Below are positions 47,626-59,496 of a stretch of DNA of 64,000 nucleotides, piece after piece. A program made the position numbers and the translations under genes. The notes under the pieces were generated by a model that worked only from the letters and a program-made list of their open reading frames with translations, searched no databases and was not told the DNA's origin. This stretch comes from Rosellinia necatrix (lineage: Eukaryota; Ascomycota; Sordariomycetes; Xylariales; Xylariaceae): positions 3,596,001 to 3,660,000 of the forward strand of contig JAGYVD010000003.1 of the NCBI GenBank assembly GCA_021209875.1, given 5' to 3'. Positions within the stretch are counted from its first letter, which is position 1, and each line of letters begins with the position of its first letter.

Positions 47626-49440
47626 CTAGAAGTCCTCCATACTCTGCTGGACCGATCTACGTAATTTTCTATTGTATATCTTTCGATCCTCGGCGCTACC
47701 CCAATAGAGCTTGTGCGCCTCTAGGTGGACCTGAGTTCTGGGGTCATACGGAGGATTATCCTCCTCCAGTGCGGTGAAAATGGCCTCGATGTGCTGCTTC
47801 ACATGATCGGAACGGTTGAGGCTAGGAATATAGCACAGAACTCCGTCTGGAGTGACGCGATGATGGTAGACCGCTGTCAGGAACTTGACTCGTGGCTGCT
47901 CCTCTGGGAAACGAGGACTGAAATTGAGTTTAATCCTGAACATCCCCCCATCAAAGTTGGTCATCGGGCGTCCGAAATACGTTAGTATCCATACAAATGG
48001 ATTCCCATTCTCTAGCTCAACGTTATGAGGGACGTCATCTCTTTTGAAGGATTCCTTGATCTGGTCAAACTGACGGGTAAGGTTGACTGGAACGGTGGTC
48101 CCCTTATTCTTAGTCAGTTCCCCTTCCGTTGCCCATTTTTCCGACTCAGCATCAAGAGCAGTTTTGATTCTCCGCAATCGCCTCTCCAAATCATCGTAGT
48201 GAAATTCGCCATCCATGGCGTTGCTAACGCCTTCAAATGGCATGCGGGCAAATTGCTGACCATCCTTGATGTCCGTCTTAGCTTTCTTAATAGCCTCCAG
48301 GTAACTATCGTAATACCAGAGAAAGCGGCGCTTATATAAATCCTTGAACGGCTCCCAGGGTATACTCGGATCCTCCAAGTCAATACCATCGGTTAAGGGG
48401 TCGTACTCGACCGGCGAGGTAGGTGGTTCCTTGGCTGTAGAAATACTGAGAAATTCCTCTAGTTTCTGTATGACGGCAATACGTAAAGTTTCGTGCCGGA
48501 TCTGCAGGCAGGCTATCAGTCACAGTACTGCATTCATCATAAAACATGCTGCGCTGACCTTGTCCACGTAGCTTTTCTGGAATACTTTATCCGCTGCTGC
48601 GTTTGCGTCTTCGAACCCGGGTTCATTTTCGTACGGATTCGAGGACATGAGGCTCTGGATGGAGATAAGGATGGACTCCAAGCCCTGGGCGGCCGACCAT
48701 TCTTCGCCGGGTTCACCCCGCCATGTGCTATAATAACATCAGAAATAACGCCGGCGGAGGGAAGCAAGGAGTCATAGATTACCCAAGAATAGACCTAATA
48801 CGCATTATATGCTTTAGCAAGATTCCTGAAGGCTTAGTGCGTTTAGTCCTCACAAGCAAACTTTTCCGCTGGCATAAATGTTCGGGTTAAAGCGGCAGCG
48901 CCCGCCATTTGTCGTGGTGCAAGTGACGGCAGGCGATTTTCGGGGGTAGTCTGGGTGTCGGCGTGGGGTTAGTAGGGGTTTCCATAATAGTTGACTGCGA
49001 GTATAGAGGAACTGGTCACCTTTGTTGAATTTGAAGGAAAACTGAGGAAGAGAGAACGGTTAGCTCCCACTATACAGCGAGTCGAGGCGGGCAGGCTCTG
49101 GCGCCAACACGAACCTCAAAGAAGCCGAACTCGTACGGCGTCTCATGGGGGCCGATGATCATGGCTTTGACATTCCGCACGTCACGATCCCGGAAGGCAA
49201 CGGCAAGAGCTGAATGGGAAACGCATAAAAGTTAGAGCCATAGTGGTCAACTTGTCCCAAAAGGGCATCCCTACATAAGTCCGAGTTCTTCTGAATCTCG
49301 CTGATCTCCTGGAGGCAGAGAGGGTTTGGTTAGCTTGGTCTCTAATGGCCTTCGTGCGAGAAGGCGCCGAGAGAGGGCGGGTAGGGTCGGTATGCGGTTC
49401 CCCATACCTTCGTGATACGGATGATGGATTGATCTGCCAT
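47626..49440 (-). CDS. Ubiquitin-conjugating enzyme (E2) with two UBC-like domains
   Basis: Exons on the minus strand are 49440-49408, 49308-49275, 49209-49115, 49041-49020, 48950-48854, 48794-48783, 48727-48559 and 48501-47626, closing to give 445 residues. Domain 1 (about residues 1-150) is a canonical E2: [51 protein letters not shown] with catalytic Cys93, then the insert [21 protein letters not shown] linker region ([20 protein letters not shown]) follows. Domain 2 (about residues 315-445) repeats the fold: [20 protein letters not shown], then [25 protein letters not shown] with Cys377 and [20 protein letters not shown]. The WRGEP insert is like the UBE2Z type. Exon 6 is only 12 nt and encodes part of the active-site loop. 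The E3 partner and targets are unknown. Confidence 0.88.
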
Positions 49441-51012
49441 TGCTACAATGCGACCAGGCGGACGAGGCCAGGCACCTCATTAGGGGGTTGACAGCGTTGG
49501 GGGAATTCTATGTTTGAATGAGGGTATGCAGAGAACCTAAACTAAGTAACACCCGAAAACTAAACCATGTGGCCCGGGGTAGTCAAAGGGGTAAAGGCGG
49601 CCGGCGATAAGATGACAGAGAGATGCGAAGGCAGGACCAGGCGTCGAGCTTCCGAGCTGCAAGTGAGGAGGAAGGACGGGCACGAGCCTTACCTTGGCAG
49701 GGAAGGCCATACAAGTACCTACTCAAGTATCGAACCTAAATGCAGGCAAGTACCTGCCTGGGCAGGTCGCTTTAGGTAACCGCACCTCCAACCTACCCAC
49801 CCAAGTAGGTACCTGTAGGTTATGGGTTCAGCTGAGTTTAATGCAAGGAGGTCACCTACCTAGGTAGTTGTCCCTGCCTAGTTGAAGGTGGGGTTGTCGA
49901 ACGGTGGTTTTTGCGATTTTGTGACTCCAAAGCGGGGTCCTCTTCACTGCGTTGTGCTACCTAGGTAGGTACTTGAACCACACAAGCGCCTCCCTCGAGA
50001 TCCAGGAGGCGATCTATAGGTATAGGCACATCATTAATGTTGCCTACAGCCCAAGCACCACTATTGCATATGGACCTAACATATATGTTACGTATACCAT
50101 ATGCAACAACACAATCTACTACCTACCTCTGTACCTAGGTGGAAATATGTTATCATTAGAGGCTGCTTTACATATATGTATTGTAAATGTTTGGTTCTAG
50201 CTGCCGCTAATGCTGGTGCTGCTAGGTAGGCAGGTACCTACGTCATTCGCTCCCTCGTTCTAATTGATACCTATTTTGGGTTAGACAAGATACATACATA
50301 CATATTTCGTACATACCTGTCTGTATATACAGCATTACAGCTAAGTATCAAGGTACCTTACTTAGTGTGCCTACCATACCTGTAGGTAAGTAAGTACCTA
50401 GATAGATAGGAACATTTATAAGCCTTGGTCATGGCACTTGAATAGAGAGACCTACCTACTAGTATAGTCATACCTACCTAGGTAGCTTGAAGCAAGCTAA
50501 AGGAGGAAATGTAAAATCTGGGGGGAAGCAACCCCCACAGATAAATGATTGATCTGACCCAGACCCATTCTTTCCAGGGTCTACTAGCGCTGAAAGCCGA
50601 GAGGAACCTGTGAGCCGTTCCCCTGGATCCAATAGGAGGAAAGGTCACTTTGTATACAGGAAGGGTCCACCCACGGGTGTTCTGCTACCATTATCGATAT
50701 GTACCTACCATCTACCATGGTACCTACCTACCCAGGTGGTGCTTAACCGATTGACCAATACGAATACGAAATTAGAAAAGATATTCCCAGAATGCGAGGG
50801 CACCTATATCGATCTACACCCGTAAACTCGGGTACCACCCCGAGATACCTATCATAGAATCGGGGTTATCCACATGCATGATATCTCCCGAGTCGTTCAA
50901 GGTTCCCAGTTGTTTTAATTCTCCATATTCAGGCTTATTTGTGTACCAATTAGTTGATAGGTATCCCATCCGGGGGGGTTTCCAAAAAGCGAATATTCAC
51001 GTACACGACACG

Positions 51013-51076
51013 GTCTCTCTCTCACTCTCACACACACACACACACACTCTCTCTCTCTCTCTCTCTCTCGCTCGCT
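51013..51076. repeat. (CT)n(CA)n(CT)n compound microsatellite
   Basis: CT units, then about nine CA units, then CT units with CTCG variants. It lies 130-190 nt before the ERG26 start and is probably in the core promoter or 5' UTR. Confidence 0.9.
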
Positions 51077-51129
51077 CAATCTCAATTCGCCCGGTTCACC
51101 ACGTGCTCCTGACTTGCCTAAGTACTTAA

Positions 51130-51180
51130 CCTAGGTACCTACCTACACCTACCTACACCTACCTACACCCACCTACACCA
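51130..51180. repeat. ACCTACCTAC 10-bp array next to the ERG26 start
   Basis: Four to five ACCTACCTAC or ACCCACCTAC units end about 25 nt before the start codon, so they are probably transcribed as 5' UTR. Confidence 0.85.
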
Positions 51181-51205
51181 CCGGCATCGTACACACCGCT
51201 CAACA

Positions 51206-52435
51206 ATGGCACCCGTTGAGCAGCCCATGCTCGGCCGCGTCCTCGTCATCGGCGGGTGCGGCTTCCTGGGCCACCATGTCGTGAATCTGCTGCTGCGGGA
51301 CTGGAAGTGCGAGGTCTCCGTGGTGGACCTCAAGTGCCAGCGGAACCGACGGCCGGCCAGCGACGGCGTCGTGTACGTCGAGGGCGACATCACCGATACT
51401 GACGGCCTCCTGAAGATATTCGGCCGGCTGAGGCCCGACGTCGTCGTCCACACCGCCTCGCCACCGGCCCAGGGCGCGAGCGCCGTCTCCAACGAGGTGT
51501 TCTACAAGGTCAATGTCGAGGGCACGCGCGCCGTCATTGCCGCCTGCCAGCAGAGCGATGTCAAGGCTCTCGTCTACACGAGCTCCGCCAGTGTGATCAG
51601 TGATAACAAATCCGACCTGATCAATGCGAACGAGGAGTACCCCGTCATCCGTGGCAAGCTGCAATCCGAGTATTATTCCGAGACCAAGGTCAGTTCTGCG
51701 TCATCGTCCTACCCTATCCCCCCTCCCCAAATCGCTGCCATTGGCGTAGTCGGATGGGGAGCGGTTCTCGGCGTGGATCGGTTGCTGACCCCATCCCCCC
51801 GCCAACAGGCTCACGCGGAGCAACTCGTGCTGGAAGCCAACCGCGCCCAAGGCACCGACCTCCTAACCACCGCCATTCGACCGTCGGGCATCTTCGGCGA
51901 GGGCGACATGCAGCTAGTGTATCATGCGATTGGGGTATATCGGAGTGGCAACGACAAGGTGCAAGTAGGGTTGAACACCAACATGTTCGATTTCACATAT
52001 GTCGAGAACGTGGCACACGCACACCTGCTGGCGGCTCGCGCCCTGCTCGTTACACATGCATCTGGGACGGCGCCGCTCGATCACGAGAAGGCCGACGGAG
52101 AGGCCTTTCTGGTCAGCAATGGCAGCCCGGTGTATTTCTGGGACATGATGCGCTCCATCTGGCGGCAGGCCGGCTCGCCGCGCGGAACAGATCATGCGTG
52201 GGTCATGAGCCGCGATGTCGGCCTTATATTAGGCTACTTGAGCGAATGCTTTGCGCGCCTCCTTAATCGCCAGCCCACCCTCACCCGCCAGCGCATCATC
52301 TACAGCACAATGACTCGCTACTACGATATCACCAAAGCTCGACGGCGGCTGGGCTATGAGCCTCTCGTTAGTCTAAGCGACGCTGTAAAGCGCACTGTCC
52401 AGTGGACACTAGAGCAAGAGAAGGCGGCGAAGTAA
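51206..52435 (+). CDS. ERG26: Sterol-4-alpha-carboxylate 3-dehydrogenase (Erg26-type, decarboxylating)
   Basis: The enzyme oxidises and decarboxylates the 4-carboxysterol during C4 demethylation in ergosterol synthesis, at the ER with Erg25 and Erg27. Exons 51206-51688 and 51809-52435 give 369 residues. The Rossmann nucleotide site is VLVIGGCGFLGHHVV near the N-terminus. VVVHTASPPAQG and VNVEGTRAVI are typical of the 3-beta-HSD/SDR-extended family. The catalytic YxxxK is Y157-S-E-T-K161, with upstream YTSSASVI. DFTYVENVAHAHLLAA and VSNGSPVYFWDMM identify the sterol branch. The 120-nt intron starts directly after K161, is a multiple of three and has no stop in frame, so an unspliced transcript would stay open. 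The start ATG follows a CCTA-rich leader. Confidence 0.92.
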   Translation: MAPVEQPMLGRVLVIGGCGFLGHHVVNLLLRDWKCEVSVVDLKCQRNRRPASDGVVYVEGDITDTDGLLKIFGRLRPDVVVHTASPPAQGASAVSNEVFYKVNVEGTRAVIAACQQSDVKALVYTSSASVISDNKSDLINANEEYPVIRGKLQSEYYSETKVSSASSSYPIPPPQIAAIGVVGWGAVLGVDRLLTPSPRQQAHAEQLVLEANRAQGTDLLTTAIRPSGIFGEGDMQLVYHAIGVYRSGNDKVQVGLNTNMFDFTYVENVAHAHLLAARALLVTHASGTAPLDHEKADGEAFLVSNGSPVYFWDMMRSIWRQAGSPRGTDHAWVMSRDVGLILGYLSECFARLLNRQPTLTRQRIIYSTMTRYYDITKARRRLGYEPLVSLSDAVKRTVQWTLEQEKAAK

Positions 52436-53457
52436 TGGAAAGGGAGATGAGTACATGTACAAGGAAATTAAAGGGGATACAAGGCGGTCATGTGGCTCTG
52501 TCTCACATTCACGACGGTGACACGCTTGCGGCTTTACTCGAAAGCTAACTTGGCTCATACTTTAATCATTCACGGCTCGGGTTGTCTCGGGAGGCACACG
52601 CATAGATACTTTGTAATCCAGTCATACATACATAGAATTTCGGAGCTTTAATCGGGTATGACAACACAACTAATTCATAAGTATCCTACCTATCATACAC
52701 AAAACCATTTACGCCAGTAATGCGATAGAAGATGAGGAAATCCCTAAGTTTGTCTTGAGTACCACCCAGTGCTTTCGTTGTGGGTGTATGGACTATGGTA
52801 CTGCAAAGGGATCCTCCGAGGCGAAGAGTATCTTCATTGAACCACCTCATCGCCGCTCGGGCTGATAACTCGGGGTCCAACCACCTAATCTCCTATCTAA
52901 TGAGTAGGCTCGCAGGGAAAACGCTGGCAGCTTCATTCCCATAGTATTCCGGCAGCACCTCCTCAGCCTCAAACAAGAAAGCCCGTCAACACTTGTCCGG
53001 GCGTCCAACGACCTCTGTTGCTTCCCCTTCCGCGATGCTGTGCAAATTAGCGGGATATGCGATTGATGCAGATTTTGCGGGCCAAACCAAACATGAACAA
53101 GACTATAACAACGCTACTCCAAACAAACAGTACCACCCTATAGAAGGTGGTGCCCCCTTTTTGAAGTAAAATGTCCTCGAGGAACAGACGAGGATGAGTT
53201 TCACCAATGTTCGGGAGTCTTGTGAGAAGAATAGAGAGCGAATTAATTGATAGGGGTTGCCACTCAAGGACGAACTAAGATTCGCAACGCCTGCCGCAAA
53301 TGCTTATTTTTATACTTCTCCCCGGCCCTCGCGGGGTCATTGCGATAAGCCAATGCCAACTCGACATAAACGGGGTGCTATTCTCGACAAATTAGGTCCA
53401 TACAGTACTGAACAGTGCAAATGCTTGGAATGTATATACGGGGCGGAATCAAAATGT
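52436..53457. other. Convergent intergenic region, ERG26/LRG1
   Basis: 1 kb between two 3' ends, with no repeat cluster of note and no supported gene. Confidence 0.45.
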
Positions 53458-56400
53458 TTAGCTTGTGCCTGTCGCAAGAGAATTATTGGGTTTACCCCAT
53501 CCGGAGGTCCGCCATTCCTTGCGTTGACTATGGTCCGCCTGTGGTGTTCCACTTCGTTCATATTGTTCGGCGTGGGGGATATCACTGGGGTCAGGGTGTC
53601 GCCATTGCGGAGGCGGAGTACCCTGCGTGGTGGTGAAGGGGATAGTAGGCTCTTGGAGCAGTGCTGGGTCCGTATCAACCCTGGTGGCCATGGCTCTTCT
53701 ATGACTCTCTTGTCTTGAAGCAAATTCCGCACCATCATACTGTTTCGGACCACCGTTGGGACCTCGGCTTTCAATACGTTTCAATATTTCCTTAGTCGTG
53801 ATGTCGCCATTGTTACTGAATAGGCTCGAGTCGCTGAGTATCCCCATAATTTCAGCAGGAACCTGTACAGCCAAGTTAGTTCACGTATAAGAGCGGGAAT
53901 ATAATATTAGACTAACCATGCACATCTCCTCGTTGGTCTGAATTAGCTCTTCAACACAAGCAACCACAGTCATGGGTTCATCTGAGAAGCTTGCGCTCTT
54001 CGTGTTCATACGGAGAATGTTTGGGGCAATGACTCGAGCAAGGTTGTGGACGTCCATTCTTGATCCCGTATCTTCGTCGACCTGGTGGAACGTTGCAACC
54101 CATTTGAAAAAGTTGAACAGAACTTCTAGGGTATCTCGGTGGTTCTGGGGTAATAGACAGAAAGCCATATGTAGACATTGTCTCCTTTTATCGGCGTCTT
54201 GTATCTTCGTTGCTGCAATCCACACTCTGTAAAGTTTGAACGTCATCAACGGATCTGGAAGGTCACGGAGGTATCGTTTAAGAAGAGCCGCAAGCTGATG
54301 AGGAGATTCATCATTCCACCTGATAGCATCACAGCCATCTCTATCGACGGCCGCCACCTGTTCCGTGAGTTTCTTGATATTACCACTCTTCCGGAAAACG
54401 CCTTCAACAGAAAGATCTTTGTTCTTCAAAGCTATGATAGTGTCCTCGATGATTGCGGGGATTCGCAGTGCGCCGGGACCAACACCATCAGTAGAATCAG
54501 CCCCATCACGCTCGAGAATGACCTCCAAGGGAACACCAAATATCCCTTTCTTCTTAGCGCCTTTGCGAGTATCGTTCTTGCTGAATGCTTTGCCGAACTT
54601 GTTCCAGAACGTGGGCGGCTTCCTTGCTTCGATTAGGCCAAGTAGCTCTTCGAGGGAGAACTCATGCTCTAGCATCGGTTGCATGGTCAAAACTGCGACA
54701 TGACGAACAATGAAGTACTCTAGACCAGAAAGCTCTGAGAAGAATCTTCTCGCTCCTCTCTGATCACCCAGGGCTTTAAATTCGGCGTCCCGGCCACCAG
54801 ACATATTTCTTTGATGGCCGGTGCCATATGGAGATTCGCCAGTTGTTGATCTGAAGAGGTCTGGACCCGAGGGTTTGTTAGGCTGTTGCTCCCGAGCCTG
54901 CTCCGCCGCGACAATCCGAGGAATGTCATCCAAGGTCAAAGCGTCTTGGTGCCCGAAATACTGTTCTGTTGTTCCTCCTGATCCCATTTCTCGCTCCTCG
55001 TCAATTTGCAGTGCTCGGTTCCGGAAATCCGCATCTGCACCTGCTGAGCCCGGGCGTACACCATGCCCATCGGGCCCATCCATGATCCTAGACGTTCGAG
55101 CCTTCCTAAAGTTGGTCGACAAATGCTTATCAAGTCGCGTGCTCCTGAGTCTGCGTACATCGTTCAGAGTGTTCTCGTAAGACGACTCCCTCTCGAGACG
55201 CTCCCCATCGTTTTGTGCCTTCGATAGGGAGTTAGATCGAAGCAAAACCGTCCCATTTTCTAGAGATGACTTGGGGCCGGTGTGGGTCTGGTCCTCAGTA
55301 TCGTACTGTAATGCACCGCTGTTCCGAAGTATTTCGAGGAGGCGGGCCAATGCAACCTTTAAGAGGAAGATGTATTGTTGAAGTTTCGAGCTTCGCTCCA
55401 AGGGTCGTCCCTGTTCACCAAGCTGTGCTTCGCATTCCATGCAATATATTGCTTGCTCTTGATGCAAACCGGCTTGCTCAAGCGTCTTGCTCAATTCGCG
55501 GCCACACTGGCTGCAGGAGACACACGCTAAATGCCATCGTTTATCGTCACTTAGGGCGCACTCATCCTCTATGGGCTTGCGGCACAGAGTACACTGGTCA
55601 GAATCGTTGGCAGAGAGGCCTGACATGGCGAGCGTTATTTGCAGTGAGTCATCATCGTTTTTCATAGATTCAAGGATACCGAGGTCTCCTAGAAATTGGA
55701 ACAACCCATCTGATGATCCCTGCTCACGCTCAAGTCTCAGGCTTCCCTGGAGACAAATTCGTATAAGAAGTTTGAGATAGTGGGCAAGCCCGGTAACAAG
55801 TGATAAGAGTTCTTGTGTGACACCAATTTTGCGGGTGTTAGGCTCTTGCGTTTTTGATAATAATGAGAAGAAAGAGACAATCTTCTTGCACAGAAGTTTT
55901 GCTTCACGGCCATACGATAAAGCTAGAAGACTTCAGTACTCGGCGTTCACAGCTTCACATGTTAAGACTGCATACCTTTCATTTCCAACACTTTTAGGGT
56001 TTCGTCCAGTCGATCAGCAGATTGGAACAAAATTTCCACGTGGAGAATGAACCTTTTGGCGACGAAGACCCCGTCAACATACGAGCCATTACTAACGTGA
56101 AGCAGCATATCAGATATACACGCAGCAGATGATTCCTCGAAGGTTGATAGGACACTCCAGATTCGATAAACCTTATCCTCCATGACTTCTTCCTTTTGGC
56201 GCACGAGGTCCCGGTTCTCGGTGTTTGCGGCCTCAGGATGCTCCTCATCCGGATCATCAGGAGGTGCCAACCGCACATTCCAGAACTTATGGATCATATA
56301 GCACTCAGGGTGCCAGTGCTGGTTTTGGCCATTGCGGTATATTTCGACAAACTGTTTGAGAATGGCAGTACGACAGCCGTTACAGCGCTGGGCAAACTGT

Positions 56401-57078
56401 GTAGAGTAGTGGTAGTGACAGTATACATCCCCGTCATGCTCATAATAGCTGTCGTGAGCGCCGAACACTGTTGAGCATAGAGAGCAGGTGAAATGCTCTA
56501 CATGATATTTCCGGTCGAGGGCGGTGATGTACGAACCCCGGAGAGCACCCCCGCATTGGTGGCAGAGGAGGCCGAGTCGGCGAAAGTAGTCGGTCTCACA
56601 TAGGGGATATTGCCCGCCCGTGGTCTCGTCATCGGCAGGGAAGAATTTAGAGGCAACAATTTGGCCACAATCCTGTATTCCGTCGGTTAATTAACGTCCT
56701 GCCATGGGTACAGGTGACTCAAATACTCACATGACATTTGAAGCATTCCAAATGAAAAGTTGCGTCCAAAGCCCTCACAAACTGACCTGTCAGAGGCTCG
56801 CCACACTTTGCGCATGTGCGAAGTGACCCGCTGGCCGATCTCCCATTGCGCGCCCTTGATCTGCTTCGCTCACCGCTCCTCCTCCGCGGGTCGTCGTGGG
56901 CACTGAGGGTGGGCGAGCCGGCTGGCCGATTTGGCAGAGGGTATCCTCCGTTTGAATAAGCCGGACTCGGCGTCATGGTCGGCCGATCGTGATCGAGTTG
57001 ATAGACGCCATCGCTAGCGGGAGGGGGGTGACCATGGACCCGATCCGAGGAGAGACCGCCTCCATAATCAGGACCCAT
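53458..57078 (-). CDS. LRG1: LIM-domain Rho GTPase-activating protein (Lrg1-type)
   Basis: Lrg1/LRG-1 is the GAP that switches off Rho1 at growing tips, controlling cell-wall synthesis and hyphal polarity. Exons on the minus strand are 57078-56731, 56672-55976, 55922-53917 and 53862-53458, closing in phase to give 1151 residues. The ATG at 57078 starts MGPDYGGGLSSDRVHG. LIM1 is about residues 89-147 (CAKCGEPL, then FHLECFKCHDCG across intron 1) and LIM2 about 153-210 (CHQCGGAL, EHFTCSLC, CHYHYS). LIM3 is about 459-512 (CTLCRKPI to YCMEC). The RhoGAP domain is about 809-1010, opening FGVPLEVIL, with the arginine finger Arg859 in EGVFRKSGN and LLKRYLRDLPDPLM. The C-terminal exon is polar and proline-rich. 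All key residues appear intact. Confidence 0.94.
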
Positions 57079-59496
57079 CGTGGCGGCCAACCCAAGGCAG
57101 ATCGGGTATGTCAATTCCGAGACTCGGAGGGCGTTATTTGGTGTCTTTGGAGGTGTCGTTGTTTAAACAGAGGGCTCGGATGGTCTATATGCTACAGAAT
57201 GATGACCGTGTTGTTCAGCGTCAGACATTGGGAGTTGACAGTAAAAGCCTGGGGTCCTCAAATGGCATATGTGACAAGAGTACGAACGTCCAAGCCCCAG
57301 GGTAAGAGCAGCAATGACAACAAACCTCGCCTTTTGCCTGAGGACAATGGGTTTTGTAGACCGCGTTCGCAGGTTTCGGGGGGGGTGTTGGTGGTGGTGG
57401 GGGGCAAGCTGGAGCGGTAGGGTAGGTACCTAGGATAGGTAGGCAGGTAGCGGGAGCTGGCTCGATACCGGTGTGGAGTGGGAAGATAAGCGTCGCCAGG
57501 CCACGAGCGTGCGTTATTATGGGCAGTGAATGGATGGACAAGTGTATGGGAGAGAGGCACTCGGAACGAGACAAAAACAGAGGCCCAGGTCGTGTGGTTG
57601 GTTTGTTGCTATGCTGGAGGCTGTGTTGGCGCGATGTTAGGTCGGCACATACGGGTGGGAATTAATCGATTGTTGGCGTCGAACGAATTGTTCGGGTATG
57701 GGCAGGAATAGAAGGGCCGTCAGTTCAAGACATCGGGCAGAGGGCAGGAGGCAGAACAGGCTTGTAGGGTCCTTCGAGTTGTAAGGTAACCCCATATAGG
57801 GAGGATCGGAGGAGAGGGGGCGACCCTAGTGTTGGTCCAGCGAAGCTCCAAGGTTGGGTATTCCTGCGCTTGGCGCTAAACCGACAACAGGCGGGCAGAT
57901 TGACAACAAAGGGGGGGAGACAGTACCTCACGTCAAGTATCAAAGGTACTCCCGAGTTCATACATAAAAGAGACCCATGGGTAGGTAAGCTACCTACCTA
58001 GGTAGGTAGGTAGGTAGATATGCCATACTTGCAATAAGTACCCAAGTTTGGAACTAATATGGCGTATTTAAGAGGCCGAACAGTGGTATTAGGTCCCTGA
58101 ACACCCCCCCCTCCCACTTGCGGGCTACCTACACTATCGAACCTACCTGTATAAGTACATGTACACCACATAGTTGTGTCTCCTGAATTGGGTGGTACTG
58201 TGGTCACTGCTACTAGGTACCGGCCTGGGTTGGGTGGCTATAGGATAAAGTGCGGCATACCACCGATGCCAAAGCAAAGATAAGCCCATCGCAAGTTATG
58301 TTGCTCGGGCAGAGTTGGAAATGGGCTAGGTGAGTTATGTACAAGAGATAAAAAAGCATACATCAACTCGGTGTCTAACCTTACGGCTTTAACCATGTCA
58401 ACGTTCCTGTCATTTGGGTCTTCTGCGGCTAGTCGAATTGGGATCAACTTTAAGTTCCAAGGGTACCACCTACAAGCGCCTGGGTGGGTTAGCCACTATG
58501 ACAGCACTGGGCAGATGCCCCTTGCCCATGGCACGCGGCTGCTAAGTAAATGCATATATGTTAGCCATTAGGCTAGGTAGATATCACCAAAACGCCTCTA
58601 TGATCATATTGTCCTCGGTCTGTATGTTTTAAACATAGCAGGTTGACGCTTTGTTTCTTTAGATTACCTTAACCCAATCGGCTTTTGATGCTATCACGTG
58701 ACCACACTGAGTTCCCTTTCGCTATTCCTCAATGTTTACCAGCAATCACAAATTTGTAACTTACAAATAGATTCTCGGGGCGGTTGCACACCTATGTGGG
58801 TAGGCTAATAAGGAGTCCTCGTTAGTAAGTTAGGAGACATGGAAGGTATCTAGATAATCAGATTTGTGAGGACAAATTGCGAGGCAGGTTAATGTTCCAA
58901 GATTCTGGCTTGTAATAACTACAGTACCCGTGCACAGGTCTCTGTCACCCACCTAGGTGTCAGCCACCTAGATTAGGTAGACGTTAATACTACTACTACT
59001 ACTACTAACCTAGGTACCTATCACCTAGCCAGCATAGCCATTGGTGAATGCCAAGAACTGTTTGTCCACCAATCAACTCTGACATACTAGTAGTCGCTTA
59101 GGTGCCTACTCATGTATGTATGTACTTAGGTTTATGGAGGCGCATATGTATGTAACCCAAGATACCTACCCACCCAAAACGCCCGGTTACTGTGTCCATT
59201 TTCAATTTGGTGGTGAATGCACTGTGGCATTTTTAAATAATCAATATCGTCAATGAGGCATTACTCATCACAATGTTTGGCAGCCCCCCCCCATCTGATG
59301 CCTAATTTCTTGTTACCTCCTTCTGCCCTTCTTACCCTCTTCCCCCCGGCAACTTCCTTTTTACAGGATATACACTTATGGCTTGAGCACCCTTGCTAGC
59401 AATCACTAGGCCGGAGATCTCACATAAAGTCGGACATTCTCCTGGAGACCAAACTCTTTGCCTAGCCTGAGCATACAGTCGACATGGTACGCATGA
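57079..59496. other. Long divergent intergenic region, LRG1/unknown gene
   Basis: 2.4 kb containing G-rich tracts (57378-57405), CCTACCTAGGTAGGTAGG at about 57991-58017, ACCTAGGT-type units at 58950-59030 with a (CTA)n stretch near 58990-59005, and GTATGTATGTA near 59114-59125. No supported gene; the first 400-500 nt probably include the LRG1 5' UTR. Confidence 0.5.

Larger units (their letters stand above)
49441..51205. other. Repeat-rich divergent promoter region, E2/ERG26
   Basis: 1.8 kb with many CCTA/TAGG palindromes (about 49726-49880, 49958-49972, 50220-50240, 50350-50480 and 50700-50735), plus the CT/CA and CCTA arrays listed next. No supported gene; frames at 49567 and 49952 are unconvincing. 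Confidence 0.5.
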
